64,000 bases of DNA from Thermococcus sp. 21S7. GTDB taxonomy: Archaea; Methanobacteriota_B; Thermococci; Thermococcales; Thermococcaceae. The first letter of the stretch is position 1, and the number at the start of each line of letters is the position of its first letter. The position numbers and the translations under genes were made by a program. The stretch covers positions 124,001 to 188,000 of the forward strand of contig NZ_SNUT01000006.1 in the NCBI RefSeq assembly GCF_012027615.1, in the 5' to 3' direction. The notes below the pieces were generated by a model. The model was not told the origin of the DNA, did not search any database, and saw only the letters and a program-made list of their open reading frames with translations. Shown in pieces: positions 13,164 to 20,240 of the stretch.

Positions 13164-14891
13164 TCATTCCCCATGCTCGCACCACTCGCGGTTCTCCCAC
13201 TCCCCATGAGTCTCCCCCGGTATATGACCGGTGTCCGCAACGGCCCATTCGAGGCTGTAGTGCCGTATCAGGTTTCTGAGCTCGCCCCGCAGGTCGCGCT
13301 TTCCAACGTATAGAGCGGCCCTCGTAACGACGTTGTAACCGCTTCCCGGAACTTCAGGCTTAATGGCCTCGTTCCATGCATCCTCGCCCGTCTCCCATCC
13401 CTCCAGGGAGGGCATAGCGGAGAGGTTCCAGAGGTGGTAGAGGTTCTCGAAGTTGAGGAGTTTGAGGTACGCCTCCACGAAGAGGCTCTGGAGTTCATCA
13501 CCGTCGAAGTACTCCATCAGCTCTATCAGGGCCTTCGCCATGACCGAGGCGTTGCCGAAGGCGACGCGCGTATCGAGGTTCTCCCAGAAGCGCGGGCAGG
13601 AGTGGTTGGCGAGGAGCATCAGGTAGTAAACTCTGCCGAGCCTTAAGGCCTCCCCCTCGCCGTTGGCAGGCTCAAGCACGTAATCGAGTGAGGTTTCCAT
13701 GCCGAAGTGGTCGTAGTAGTCCCTGAAGAAAATCCTCGCGTAGCGGACGAGGAACTCCTCGGAATTGGCCTCAAGCTCTTCGAGGCCCTTCAGAACCCCC
13801 AGCCTGACGGTTCTGTTGAGCTCCTCAAAGAGCCTCGTGAAGGCAACCTTCCAGATCTGGGAGATTTTCCTGCCGTTCACCTCTCTCGCGAAAACCTTTC
13901 CATCGGCCCTCCTGTATCCCAGCCAGCGGGAATCGCTCGTCTTGCCGTCCGTGCTCAGGTCGAAGTAGTCGCTCCAGGCGGAGTAGTCCTTAACCCCCAT
14001 CTCGAAGGAGCACTCGCCGTCCAAGCGCTTGAACTCGCCCGAGAGCTTCCTCCTCACGAACTCCATCGCCGAGACCCTCTCGACGCCGTTCCCCTCAAGT
14101 CCGTCCATCCAGGCGGTGAAGCGGTCGAGCTGTGCCGGATTGCCGAGCAGGCTCTCAAGGTCGCTGGCGGTGAATATCAGGTAGGGAACGCCCAGGTTCT
14201 CCTTGCGGTCGTCGCGGTAGGATAGGGTAGCCGAGATCAAACCTGGGACGTCAAGGGTGTTGAAGGCGAAGGCGTCGCTTATGCCCCACTCCCTCCCGAA
14301 GACGAAGGAGTTGCCGTAGCGGTTGCATGAGTGCTTCGCCTGGGGAAAGTCGTAGAGGAGCTGCCTCTCGTCGAGAAGAAAGACCAGCTTCCTGTCCGTT
14401 TGGGACTCGATTATCTGGGCCGTTCTTCTCGTTATCACCGCCTCGGGAAGCCAGTAGCCGATTACAGGCTTATCATCAATCAGCGGGGCGTAGAAGTCGA
14501 AGGAAACCCTCGCAAGGATTCTCTCCTCGAACTCGTCGAGGTGGGGAACTATCGGGTGAAATGGTGTTGTTGGAACGGCGTCAAACCTCCGTAGAAGCTC
14601 GACGGCATCATCAAAGGCGTTTCTGCGGTAGCGGAGGAGCATCAGAAACGTGAAGGGCTCTATGTCAATGCTAACCCCCTTCATGCGCGAGAGGGTGTCG
14701 GCTATGTGCTCGTAGGAATAGAGCATCGCCCTAGTCCAGTTCTCGCCCTTAACTTCTTCACCGCGGATTCTTATCGCGACGGGGCTCCTCCTTTCCTCGT
14801 ACTCTATCGGCCCCGAGCCGTCGCCGTCTTTAACGTAAACTATGTCGCCGGGCTGATAGGCGTGGAAGTGATGGGCGTACTTCATCTGCAT
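13164..14891 (-). CDS. Glycoside hydrolase family 57 enzyme, specificity unknown
   Basis: A 575-residue protein. The N-terminus MKYAHHFHAYQPGD is the GH57 region 1 (H-x-H-x-x-Q-P type). GYWLPEAVI (about residues 167-175) matches the conserved region carrying the Glu nucleophile, and a conserved-region-like MGVKDYSAWSDYFD segment follows later. GH57 contains alpha-amylases, branching enzymes, 4-alpha-glucanotransferases and amylopullulanases; this sequence is not clearly any of these. No signal peptide is seen, so it should act in the cytoplasm, perhaps on glycogen or maltodextrins. The ATG at 14891 follows GGTGAGACA. A Tgr-type palindrome lies directly upstream, which points to sugar-controlled expression. 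Confidence 0.8.
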   Translation of the reverse strand: MQMKYAHHFHAYQPGDIVYVKDGDGSGPIEYEERRSPVAIRIRGEEVKGENWTRAMLYSYEHIADTLSRMKGVSIDIEPFTFLMLLRYRRNAFDDAVELLRRFDAVPTTPFHPIVPHLDEFEERILARVSFDFYAPLIDDKPVIGYWLPEAVITRRTAQIIESQTDRKLVFLLDERQLLYDFPQAKHSCNRYGNSFVFGREWGISDAFAFNTLDVPGLISATLSYRDDRKENLGVPYLIFTASDLESLLGNPAQLDRFTAWMDGLEGNGVERVSAMEFVRRKLSGEFKRLDGECSFEMGVKDYSAWSDYFDLSTDGKTSDSRWLGYRRADGKVFAREVNGRKISQIWKVAFTRLFEELNRTVRLGVLKGLEELEANSEEFLVRYARIFFRDYYDHFGMETSLDYVLEPANGEGEALRLGRVYYLMLLANHSCPRFWENLDTRVAFGNASVMAKALIELMEYFDGDELQSLFVEAYLKLLNFENLYHLWNLSAMPSLEGWETGEDAWNEAIKPEVPGSGYNVVTRAALYVGKRDLRGELRNLIRHYSLEWAVADTGHIPGETHGEWENREWCEHGE

Positions 14892-14893
14892 TG

Positions 14894-14910
14894 TCTCACC
14901 GAGAGTGATA
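14894..14910 (-). promoter_or_regulatory. Thermococcales glycolytic motif (Tgr operator) before the GH57 gene
   Basis: Read on the minus strand the site is TATCAC-TCTCG-GTGAGA, one mismatch from the published consensus TATCAC-N5-GTGATA bound by Tgr/TrmBL1. A TATA-like CAAATAAG lies about 15-20 bases further upstream, so the site falls over the expected transcription start. In this regulon a site downstream of the TATA box means repression when sugars are absent. Confidence 0.65.
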
Positions 14911-15015
14911 CATCACCGGCACTTATTTGGATTTCGGAAAAATTAAAGGGCATTTTTACCCATATGTGCCCGATAGATTAATAAACCTGTGCATTGAGAT
15001 TCCAACGGTGGGAAG

Positions 15016-15324
15016 ATGGAGCGCGAATTCAGGCTGATTCTCGGCGAAGACCTTGCCAACTACCTCGAACTCATAAGGGCAAAGTTAGCGTTTGCCGAGG
15101 AGCTGTACGGGATAAAGATGAACTACGTGCCCCTGATCACGGAGGGGGAGATAGTCATACTCGACAAGAACGACGGAAAAATCAAGTGGCTGAAGAACAA
15201 AAGACCGCTCACCCTTGAGGAGTTCAAGACACTGGCGGATAAAATAAAGGAGAACCTTGAGTCAGGCTACGTCGAGATGCTCCTGGCCATGAACATGTCC
15301 TGCGTCCACGGGCCCGGGGAGTGA
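15016..15324 (+). CDS. Hypothetical protein next to tungstoenzyme operon
   Basis: A 102-residue, soluble, charged protein. The ATG follows GGTGGGAAG, and a TATA-like GATTAATAAA lies about 35 bases before it. The sequence alternates helical and strand-like segments (RLILGEDLANYLELIRAKL; then PLITEGEIVILDK) and has a single Cys (MSCVH). I recognise no family. It converges on the moaD-like gene, and its last 63 bases are antisense to that gene's odd C-terminal tail. Its position at the end of the AOR operon may be chance. Confidence 0.6.
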   Translation: MEREFRLILGEDLANYLELIRAKLAFAEELYGIKMNYVPLITEGEIVILDKNDGKIKWLKNKRPLTLEEFKTLADKIKENLESGYVEMLLAMNMSCVHGPGE

Positions 15325-15543
15325 GCCGCCGTAGACCACCGGGAGCACCTTGATTCTGTCGCCCTCCCTGAGGGGATGACTCTCTTCTACCCTCTTCTCG
15401 TTCACCAGGATGTGGTGCTCGTCCGTCCCTATTCCCAGCTCCCTTAGGAGTTCACCCACCCTTTTCCCTTCCTCGACCTCAAGCTCCCTCTGCGAGCCGT
15501 GTTTTAGAGCGTGCTCCCCGTAGAGTATCAGCGTTACCCTCAT
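15262..15543 (-). CDS. MoaD/ThiS-like sulfur carrier with extra C-terminal tail
   Basis: 93 residues from the ATG at 15543 (ribosome site GGTGGT). Residues 1-73 have the beta-grasp MoaD/ThiS pattern: an N-terminal strand MRVTLILYG, then VGELLRELG, HILVNEKRV, LREGDRIKVLPVVYGG. In the family the Gly-Gly pair is the very C-terminus, which is adenylated and thiocarboxylated to supply sulfur for molybdopterin or tungstopterin. Here Gly72-Gly73 is followed by 20 more residues (SLPGPVDAG onward), all encoded antisense to the neighbouring gene. Either a stop codon was lost, or the tail is removed by a protease. It lies 12 bases downstream of the AOR-family gene, so it probably serves that enzyme's cofactor. 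Confidence 0.8.
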   Translation of the reverse strand: MRVTLILYGEHALKHGSQRELEVEEGKRVGELLRELGIGTDEHHILVNEKRVEESHPLREGDRIKVLPVVYGGSLPGPVDAGHVHGQEHLDVA

Positions 15544-15555
15544 GAAGACCACCGT

Positions 15556-17427
15556 TCAGAGGCCGAGGCGCTCCCTTATGCGCTTCACCTCGCGCTTTGC
15601 CTCTCCAAGCCCGAGTTCCTCCAGAACTTCCTCCTTCGGAATCCCGTGCTCGTCGTAGCCAACCTGCTCGTAGTACTGGCGAACCTTCTCGCTTATCTCC
15701 TCCTTGGTGGGGGCCCTTCCCTTGACCGGCCCGGTCGGGAGGGGTTCGTAGAACCTCGGCGGGTTGTCGTCGTCCTTCCTCGGATCCCAGTGGACGTCCG
15801 GCCCTCCGAGGAGGAGCAGAATCCTCTGGAGGTGGATTATCCTCAGGCCGGTTTCGTTGAACCACTTCTCCGGCGTCAGTTCAAAGCCCGTAACCGCGTT
15901 TCCGAACTCAAGGATTCTCTCGAAGCCGGGCCTCGTCGTGAACATGCAGATAACGGCCGAGTCGTAGAAGGCATTGACGAGTTCGCCCTCGTAGCTCCTC
16001 GCTGGAAGGGCCGCTGTTGACGTGTGGTCGCCTCCCTGAACCGAGACGGCATAGCTTATGTCCCTAGTGTAGTCGAGGTCGCTCCTTATTCCGTGGGCAC
16101 CGACTCCGATGCCCTTGACGTGGACTGCATATCTCATCGCATCGACGCCCTTCATCTCGGAGATTCTTCTCGCCGCGCGGTAGGTTCCCTCGGCCAGGAT
16201 TTCTCCTATGCCCTCTCTGGCAACTATCAGCTCAAGGAGCTTTGCGAAGGTCTTTTCGTCGCCCCACTCAAGCTTGAAGCCGATGTCCTCCTCCGTCAGG
16301 ATTCCGCGCTGGTAAAGCTCCGCCGTAAAGCCGAGGACGTTGCCCGCGTTTATGCCGTCCAGACCTAGCTCATCGACGAGGTATGAGAGATATACGACCT
16401 TCTCGGGGTCGAATATTCCGAGGTTGGTTCCCACGTAGGCCATCAGCTCGTAGTCCGGGGCGTCGGTTATCGAACCCTTGTACTCGCCGTAGCGGAGATA
16501 GGATATCTTCATGCAGTTCACGGGACAGCCGTAGTCGGCCCAGTACTTCTTTATCCAGGCCTTGAGCTCAAAGTTTACCACGCTTATCCTCTCGTCGTCG
16601 TGGTACTCCTCCTGCCAGTTCCTGACCGGCTGGCTTGAGCGGTCCTTGCCGACGCTGTAGCCTCCAGCCCCCGTTCCCCACTGGCGGAAGGTGGTAAGGG
16701 TTAGGAGTTCCCTCTGGAACTCCCTGAGAAGGGACCTGAACTTCTCTCTGTCATGGACTTCCGGCAGGGGGCCGTTACCTTTAACGAGCACCGCCTTGAG
16801 GTTCTTGCTTCCCATCACCGCACCGAAGCCGCCGTAGCCGGCGGCGTGCATCAGCTTGCTCATTATGGCAGCAAAGCGCACCTTCCTTTCCCCGCCCCTG
16901 CCGATGTACATCATCGCCGGCTCCTTCGGGACACCCCTCAGCCTGGCCCTCTTCCTCAGCTCGTCGTGAACTTCCTTCAGCAGGGTCTTGTGAAGCTCGA
17001 CACCGCCCATGCCCCAGTACTTCGAGGCGTCCCTTATCTCAACCTCGTCGTCGTTGATGAAAAGATAGACCGGCTCCTTTGCCCTTCCACGGATTATTAT
17101 TCCGTCGTAGCCGCTCGCCTTAAGCTCTATTCCCACCTCGCTGCTGAGGACGCTTCCCACTACCCCGTTGCTCTCGGGGGATTTGGCCACTACCGCCGTC
17201 TTTATCCCCGGGTAGTAGCCCGTCAGCGGGCCGGTGAGGATCAGAAGGAGGTTCTCCTCGCCTAGGGGGTCGACCCTTTCCCACTTCTCTCCGAGCTCCT
17301 TCCACAGGATGTACGTGCCAAGCCCTCTGCCGCCGTAGAAGCGGAGCATTTCCTCGTCCAGCTCGACGGTTTTCACGTTTCCTGTGCTCAAATCAACGTC
17401 CAGAAGCTTTCCAGCGTAGCCGTACAT
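15556..17427 (-). CDS. Tungsten aldehyde ferredoxin oxidoreductase family, WOR5-like large subunit
   Basis: 623 residues starting MYGYAGKLLDVDLSTG at the ATG at 17427. The AOR fold is plain: GGRGLGTYIL, GPLTGYYPG, AAGYGGFGAVMGSKNLKAV (tungstopterin and phosphate contacts), LGLDGINAGNVLGFT, and the C-terminal Cys in AVICMFTTRPG. The [4Fe-4S] motif, C-x2-C-x3-C in P. furiosus AOR, reads D-Y-G-C-P-V-N-C, so Asp replaces the first Cys ligand. The enzyme would oxidise aldehydes to acids, passing electrons through its cluster. The immediately upstream polyferredoxin gene (4 bases apart) suggests a heterodimeric enzyme of the WOR5 type rather than homodimeric AOR. The substrate is not known. Confidence 0.88.
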   Translation of the reverse strand: MYGYAGKLLDVDLSTGNVKTVELDEEMLRFYGGRGLGTYILWKELGEKWERVDPLGEENLLLILTGPLTGYYPGIKTAVVAKSPESNGVVGSVLSSEVGIELKASGYDGIIIRGRAKEPVYLFINDDEVEIRDASKYWGMGGVELHKTLLKEVHDELRKRARLRGVPKEPAMMYIGRGGERKVRFAAIMSKLMHAAGYGGFGAVMGSKNLKAVLVKGNGPLPEVHDREKFRSLLREFQRELLTLTTFRQWGTGAGGYSVGKDRSSQPVRNWQEEYHDDERISVVNFELKAWIKKYWADYGCPVNCMKISYLRYGEYKGSITDAPDYELMAYVGTNLGIFDPEKVVYLSYLVDELGLDGINAGNVLGFTAELYQRGILTEEDIGFKLEWGDEKTFAKLLELIVAREGIGEILAEGTYRAARRISEMKGVDAMRYAVHVKGIGVGAHGIRSDLDYTRDISYAVSVQGGDHTSTAALPARSYEGELVNAFYDSAVICMFTTRPGFERILEFGNAVTGFELTPEKWFNETGLRIIHLQRILLLLGGPDVHWDPRKDDDNPPRFYEPLPTGPVKGRAPTKEEISEKVRQYYEQVGYDEHGIPKEEVLEELGLGEAKREVKRIRERLGL

Positions 17428-17431
17428 GGTA

Positions 17432-17959
17432 TCACCCCAAAAACTCCTCCCCGTACATCTTCCTCGCCAGCTCGGTGCTCTTCTCAACCGGATCCTTGGC
17501 GAAGGTTCTGTACACCGAGCGGTACTGGCCTTTCACGAGAACCAGTGCATCGTGCCCGGCTTCATGACAGACCTCGACGCACTTCGGGCTTCCTCCGCAG
17601 AGGTCGCAGATTACCACGCTGCCCTTGCCAACCGGAATTCTCGGGACGTTGCCGGGGCACGCCAGAACACACGCCCCGCACTCGGTGCACTTCTCCTCGT
17701 TCACGAGCACGGCACCGGTTTTCTCATCGACGCTCAGTGCATCGAAGTTGCACGCCTTCACGCACGGGTAGTCTGGACACTGGACGCATGTGTGGGGGAC
17801 GTTGACGCCGGGCAGAAGCTCGTATATCCTTATACGCGATGCCTCTGGCCATATTATTCCCTCGTGCTCCAGGGAGCAGGCGATTTCACACAGTCTGCAG
17901 CCGCTGCACTTGTCCGGGGTTATCAGAATCCACATCCGCTCTACCGCTTCGTCACCCAT
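17432..17959 (-). CDS. Polyferredoxin subunit with four [4Fe-4S] sites
   Basis: 175 residues from the ATG at 17959 (AGGTGTT upstream). Sixteen cysteines form four clusters' worth of motifs: CSGCRLCEIAC, CVQCPDYPCVKAC, CTECGACVLAC and CDLCGGSPKCVEVC. This is the DmsB/HycB-like ferredoxin arrangement. With the AOR-family gene four bases downstream, it should be the electron-transfer subunit of that enzyme, as in P. furiosus WOR5. No signal peptide is present, so the complex is cytoplasmic. A TATA box (TTATATATG, minus strand, about 17993-18001) and a pair of repeats lie directly upstream. Confidence 0.88.
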   Translation of the reverse strand: MGDEAVERMWILITPDKCSGCRLCEIACSLEHEGIIWPEASRIRIYELLPGVNVPHTCVQCPDYPCVKACNFDALSVDEKTGAVLVNEEKCTECGACVLACPGNVPRIPVGKGSVVICDLCGGSPKCVEVCHEAGHDALVLVKGQYRSVYRTFAKDPVEKSTELARKMYGEEFLG

Positions 17960-17987
17960 TTGGAACACCTAGTATTCTACTTGGAAC
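17960..17987. repeat. Direct repeat TTGGAAC x2, 21 bp apart, in the tungstoenzyme promoter
   Basis: TTGGAAC occurs at 17960-17966 and 17981-17987, two helical turns apart, between the TATA box (about 17993-18001) and the ferredoxin start at 17959. The position over the likely transcription start suits a repressor-binding site. No known regulator is assigned. Confidence 0.35.
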
Positions 17988-18085
17988 TCAGCATATATAA
18001 CCCTTATGAAACTATGATGAAAACGCACAGATGGGGGTTTATACGAAGGGAAGGTCTTATAAACGAGAGTGTGCTACAGAACGCG

Positions 18086-18916
18086 ATGAACCGCTCCGAG
18101 CTCGTACTCCTCGGTATCACCGCGATATGGGGGTTTACCTTTCCGGCGATGAAGGTTAGCCTCGATTACCTGCCGCCGATTCTCTTCCTAGCCTACCGTT
18201 TCGGGATAGCGTCCATCCTAATGCTCATCCTTTTCCGCTCGAAGGTTCTCCGAAGGGAGACCTTTAGGGAGGGCTTCATTCTGGGAACGACCCTCTTCTT
18301 CGGCCACGGCTTCCAGATAGTTGGGCTCAAATACACCACGGCCTCGAACTCGGCTTTCATAACTTCGCTTTACGTTGTCTTCACGCCCTTCATAGCGTAT
18401 TTCATTCTCAGGGAGGGGCTCAAGCTCAGGGATGCCGCCTCGCTCGCAATAGCCCTAACCGGCCTCTACCTCATCTCGGGGGCGAGCTTGAACTTCAATT
18501 ACGGGGACATGCTCACCGTCCTCTGCGCCCTCAGCTTCGCCTTCCAGATAGTCCTCGTTCAGAAGTTCGGGGAAAAGGACTACCTAAGCTTAGCCTTCTG
18601 GCAGATAACCTGGAACTTCGTCTTTTCGCTGGTTTTTGCCCTCGTCGCCGAGCCGTTCACGTTCCCCACGGACCCCCTGCCATGGACAGGGGTGCTCTAC
18701 ACCTCGGTCTTCGCGACGGTGATAGCGTTCACACTCCAGGTGAAGCACCAGAGGAACACGAGGGCGCACAAGGCGGCGCTGATTTACTCCGCGGAGCCGA
18801 TATTCGGCCACATAGCGGCGTTCATAACGATAGGGGAAATCCTCAGCGTCAAGGGCTACCTGGGCGCGGCGCTGATAATGGCCGGAATATGGAACGAGAT
18901 TAGAAACCAGGGGTAG
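18086..18916 (+). CDS. EamA/DMT-family transporter
   Basis: 276 residues with about ten hydrophobic helices and two EamA repeats. The first opens with LGITAIWGFTFPAMK (typical WGSxF-type EamA start) and the second with LCALSFAFQIVLVQKF. Members export or import small metabolites such as amino acids or sugars across the membrane; the substrate is unknown. I take the ATG at 18086 because a TATA box (CTTATAAA, 18056-18063) lies about 25 bases before it, giving a leaderless start; the frame is open much further upstream only because it is antisense to the ferredoxin gene. Its end overlaps DUF116 convergently by 17 bases. Confidence 0.85.
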   Translation: MNRSELVLLGITAIWGFTFPAMKVSLDYLPPILFLAYRFGIASILMLILFRSKVLRRETFREGFILGTTLFFGHGFQIVGLKYTTASNSAFITSLYVVFTPFIAYFILREGLKLRDAASLAIALTGLYLISGASLNFNYGDMLTVLCALSFAFQIVLVQKFGEKDYLSLAFWQITWNFVFSLVFALVAEPFTFPTDPLPWTGVLYTSVFATVIAFTLQVKHQRNTRAHKAALIYSAEPIFGHIAAFITIGEILSVKGYLGAALIMAGIWNEIRNQG

Positions 18917-19517
18917 GGCTGGACTCGATGGACGGCACCTTACTGCCCCTTCCCCGGGAATTTATGCCGAGGCCAAGGGTCGCCTCCACGCGCTTGACGT
19001 CCACGAGCGTATTGATGCATCCGGCACGGAGGAGGGGCACGGCCTGGAGGGGAATCCTGAGATGGGAGAGCTTCTCGGCGGCCTCGGCAAGCTCCGGCCA
19101 GCAGGCGATTCCAACCGCCGCCCTGATTTCTCCCTTCGGAACCTTTGACTTGAGAATTTTCTTGACCAGGCTTCCGCCGGGGGCTATGTAGAACTGCTTA
19201 TAGCCCAGCCTCTCACCGACTTCGATTATTGAGCCCACCGGACAGCGTCCGCACTTCGTGCATTCAAAGCCGTACTCCCCAAACTCCGCCGGACATTCGC
19301 GGAAGTTTCTGAGGCACTGAGGAATGAATACCGCCCTCTTCTCGGGAGGAACTTTTGCAAAATCCTCGGCGTAGGCCCTGTTTTTGAGTTCTACGTATAT
19401 CTGATCAGCCAGCTCCTCATCCTCTCCCATTAGGGACAGAACCGCCCTGACGGCGCTCCTCGTGCTCAGGTCTGCACCGGAAGCGAGCAGTTTTGCAATC
19501 AGGTTTTCGATGCCCAT
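18900..19517 (-). CDS. DUF116 family protein
   Basis: 205 residues from the ATG at 19517 (GGGAG five bases upstream; an in-frame GTG at 19532 is an alternative). It has the DUF116 pattern: cysteines in PQCLRNFRECPAEF, then FECTKCGRCPVGSI, GIACWPEL and RAGCINTLVDV. Seven or more cysteines in short motifs suggest a bound metal or iron-sulfur cluster. DUF116 is common in anaerobic archaea and bacteria, often near lipoate or radical SAM genes, but its function is not established. It is a stand-alone gene here, convergent with the EamA transporter. Confidence 0.78.
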   Translation of the reverse strand: MGIENLIAKLLASGADLSTRSAVRAVLSLMGEDEELADQIYVELKNRAYAEDFAKVPPEKRAVFIPQCLRNFRECPAEFGEYGFECTKCGRCPVGSIIEVGERLGYKQFYIAPGGSLVKKILKSKVPKGEIRAAVGIACWPELAEAAEKLSHLRIPLQAVPLLRAGCINTLVDVKRVEATLGLGINSRGRGSKVPSIESSPTPGF

Positions 19518-19641
19518 TCCAGCTCCCGCCACACTCCTTTGTACTATTTCAATCTAAGCGTGAATATAAGCCTTTGGGAAGGATTTAGAAACAAAAAGTT
19601 AATAAATTCTTGAGGACAAATAATCTCCGGAGGTGGTGGCC

Positions 19642-20007
19642 ATGGTGCACGCGTACATCAGGGAGAGAACCAGGGAGTTCTCGAAGGAGGAAAAGGAAAG
19701 GCGCTACAAGTACCTCGGAAAGGAAGTCATAGACGTCGGTGACCCCGGACTCGACAGCGTCCCAGAGTTCTACGGCATAGCCAACGCAATATGGCGCGAC
19801 TGGAAGGAGGGAGAGATAGGAACCAAAACCGCACTCGGAAGGCTGGCCCTCCTCAAGCTGCTGACGTACAAGAGCAAGAACAGGAAGATTCAGGACATCC
19901 CAGAGGAGGATCTCGATGAGGTCAGGAAGTTCATAGACTACGTGATACAGGTCATCAAGAACGAGAGCAGGAGGAAGGGCGAGCCCGAGGAAGAGAGGCA
20001 GGTTTAA
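19642..20007 (+). CDS. Conserved-looking small protein of unknown function
   Basis: 121 residues from the ATG at 19642, which follows CCGGAGGTGGTGGCC; a TATA-like GTTAATAAA lies about 45 bases upstream. The protein is strongly charged and mainly helical (RERTREFSKEEKERRYKYLGK at the start, IDYVIQVIKNESRRKGEPEE at the end), with no cysteine and no membrane segment. I recognise no domain. The good ribosome site and codon use like the neighbours mark it as a real gene. It precedes ileS by 230 bases but has its own promoter. Confidence 0.7.
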   Translation: MVHAYIRERTREFSKEEKERRYKYLGKEVIDVGDPGLDSVPEFYGIANAIWRDWKEGEIGTKTALGRLALLKLLTYKSKNRKIQDIPEEDLDEVRKFIDYVIQVIKNESRRKGEPEEERQV

Positions 20008-20102
20008 ATCATCCTCACCTTAAACTCAACCGGCCCTCCCCCTCACGCCCCTGGGAGAAGTGACCTGGGGTCGGTCGGGGAGGGCACACCTCACCCAAAA
20101 AC

Positions 20103-20240
20103 CTTATAAGGGAAGTTCCCAATTTTGCCCCGATGCCCATGAGGGGGGAGTGTTTTATCCTTCGCTTCGCCCGTTCCGCGGCCTGAGTCCCCCTGTTCTA
20201 GGGTAGTCCATCCTAAAGATCATTTCTGGAGGGTTTTGAC
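20103..20240 (+). promoter_or_regulatory. ileS promoter and long, G+C-rich structured leader
   Basis: A TATA box CTTATAAG lies at 20103-20110, about 130 bases before the ileS ATG, so the mRNA should have a leader of about 105 bases. Inside it AGGGGGGA (about 20142-20149) can pair with TCCCCCT (about 20188-20194), and an outer GATG/CATC pair (about 20132 and 20208) can close the structure. No known riboswitch, tRNA or C/D-box pattern fits. GGAGGG precedes the start codon. Confidence 0.4.

Noticed and set aside
17426-18085. In-frame extension of the EamA transporter by 220 codons upstream
   Set aside because: This part is antisense to the ferredoxin gene and precedes the TATA box at 18056; the transporter domain starts at 18086.
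20130-20215. The ileS leader as a tRNA or C/D-box RNA gene
   Set aside because: No acceptor/T-loop pattern (GGTTCGAATCC type) and no RUGAUGA plus CUGA pair in proper order.
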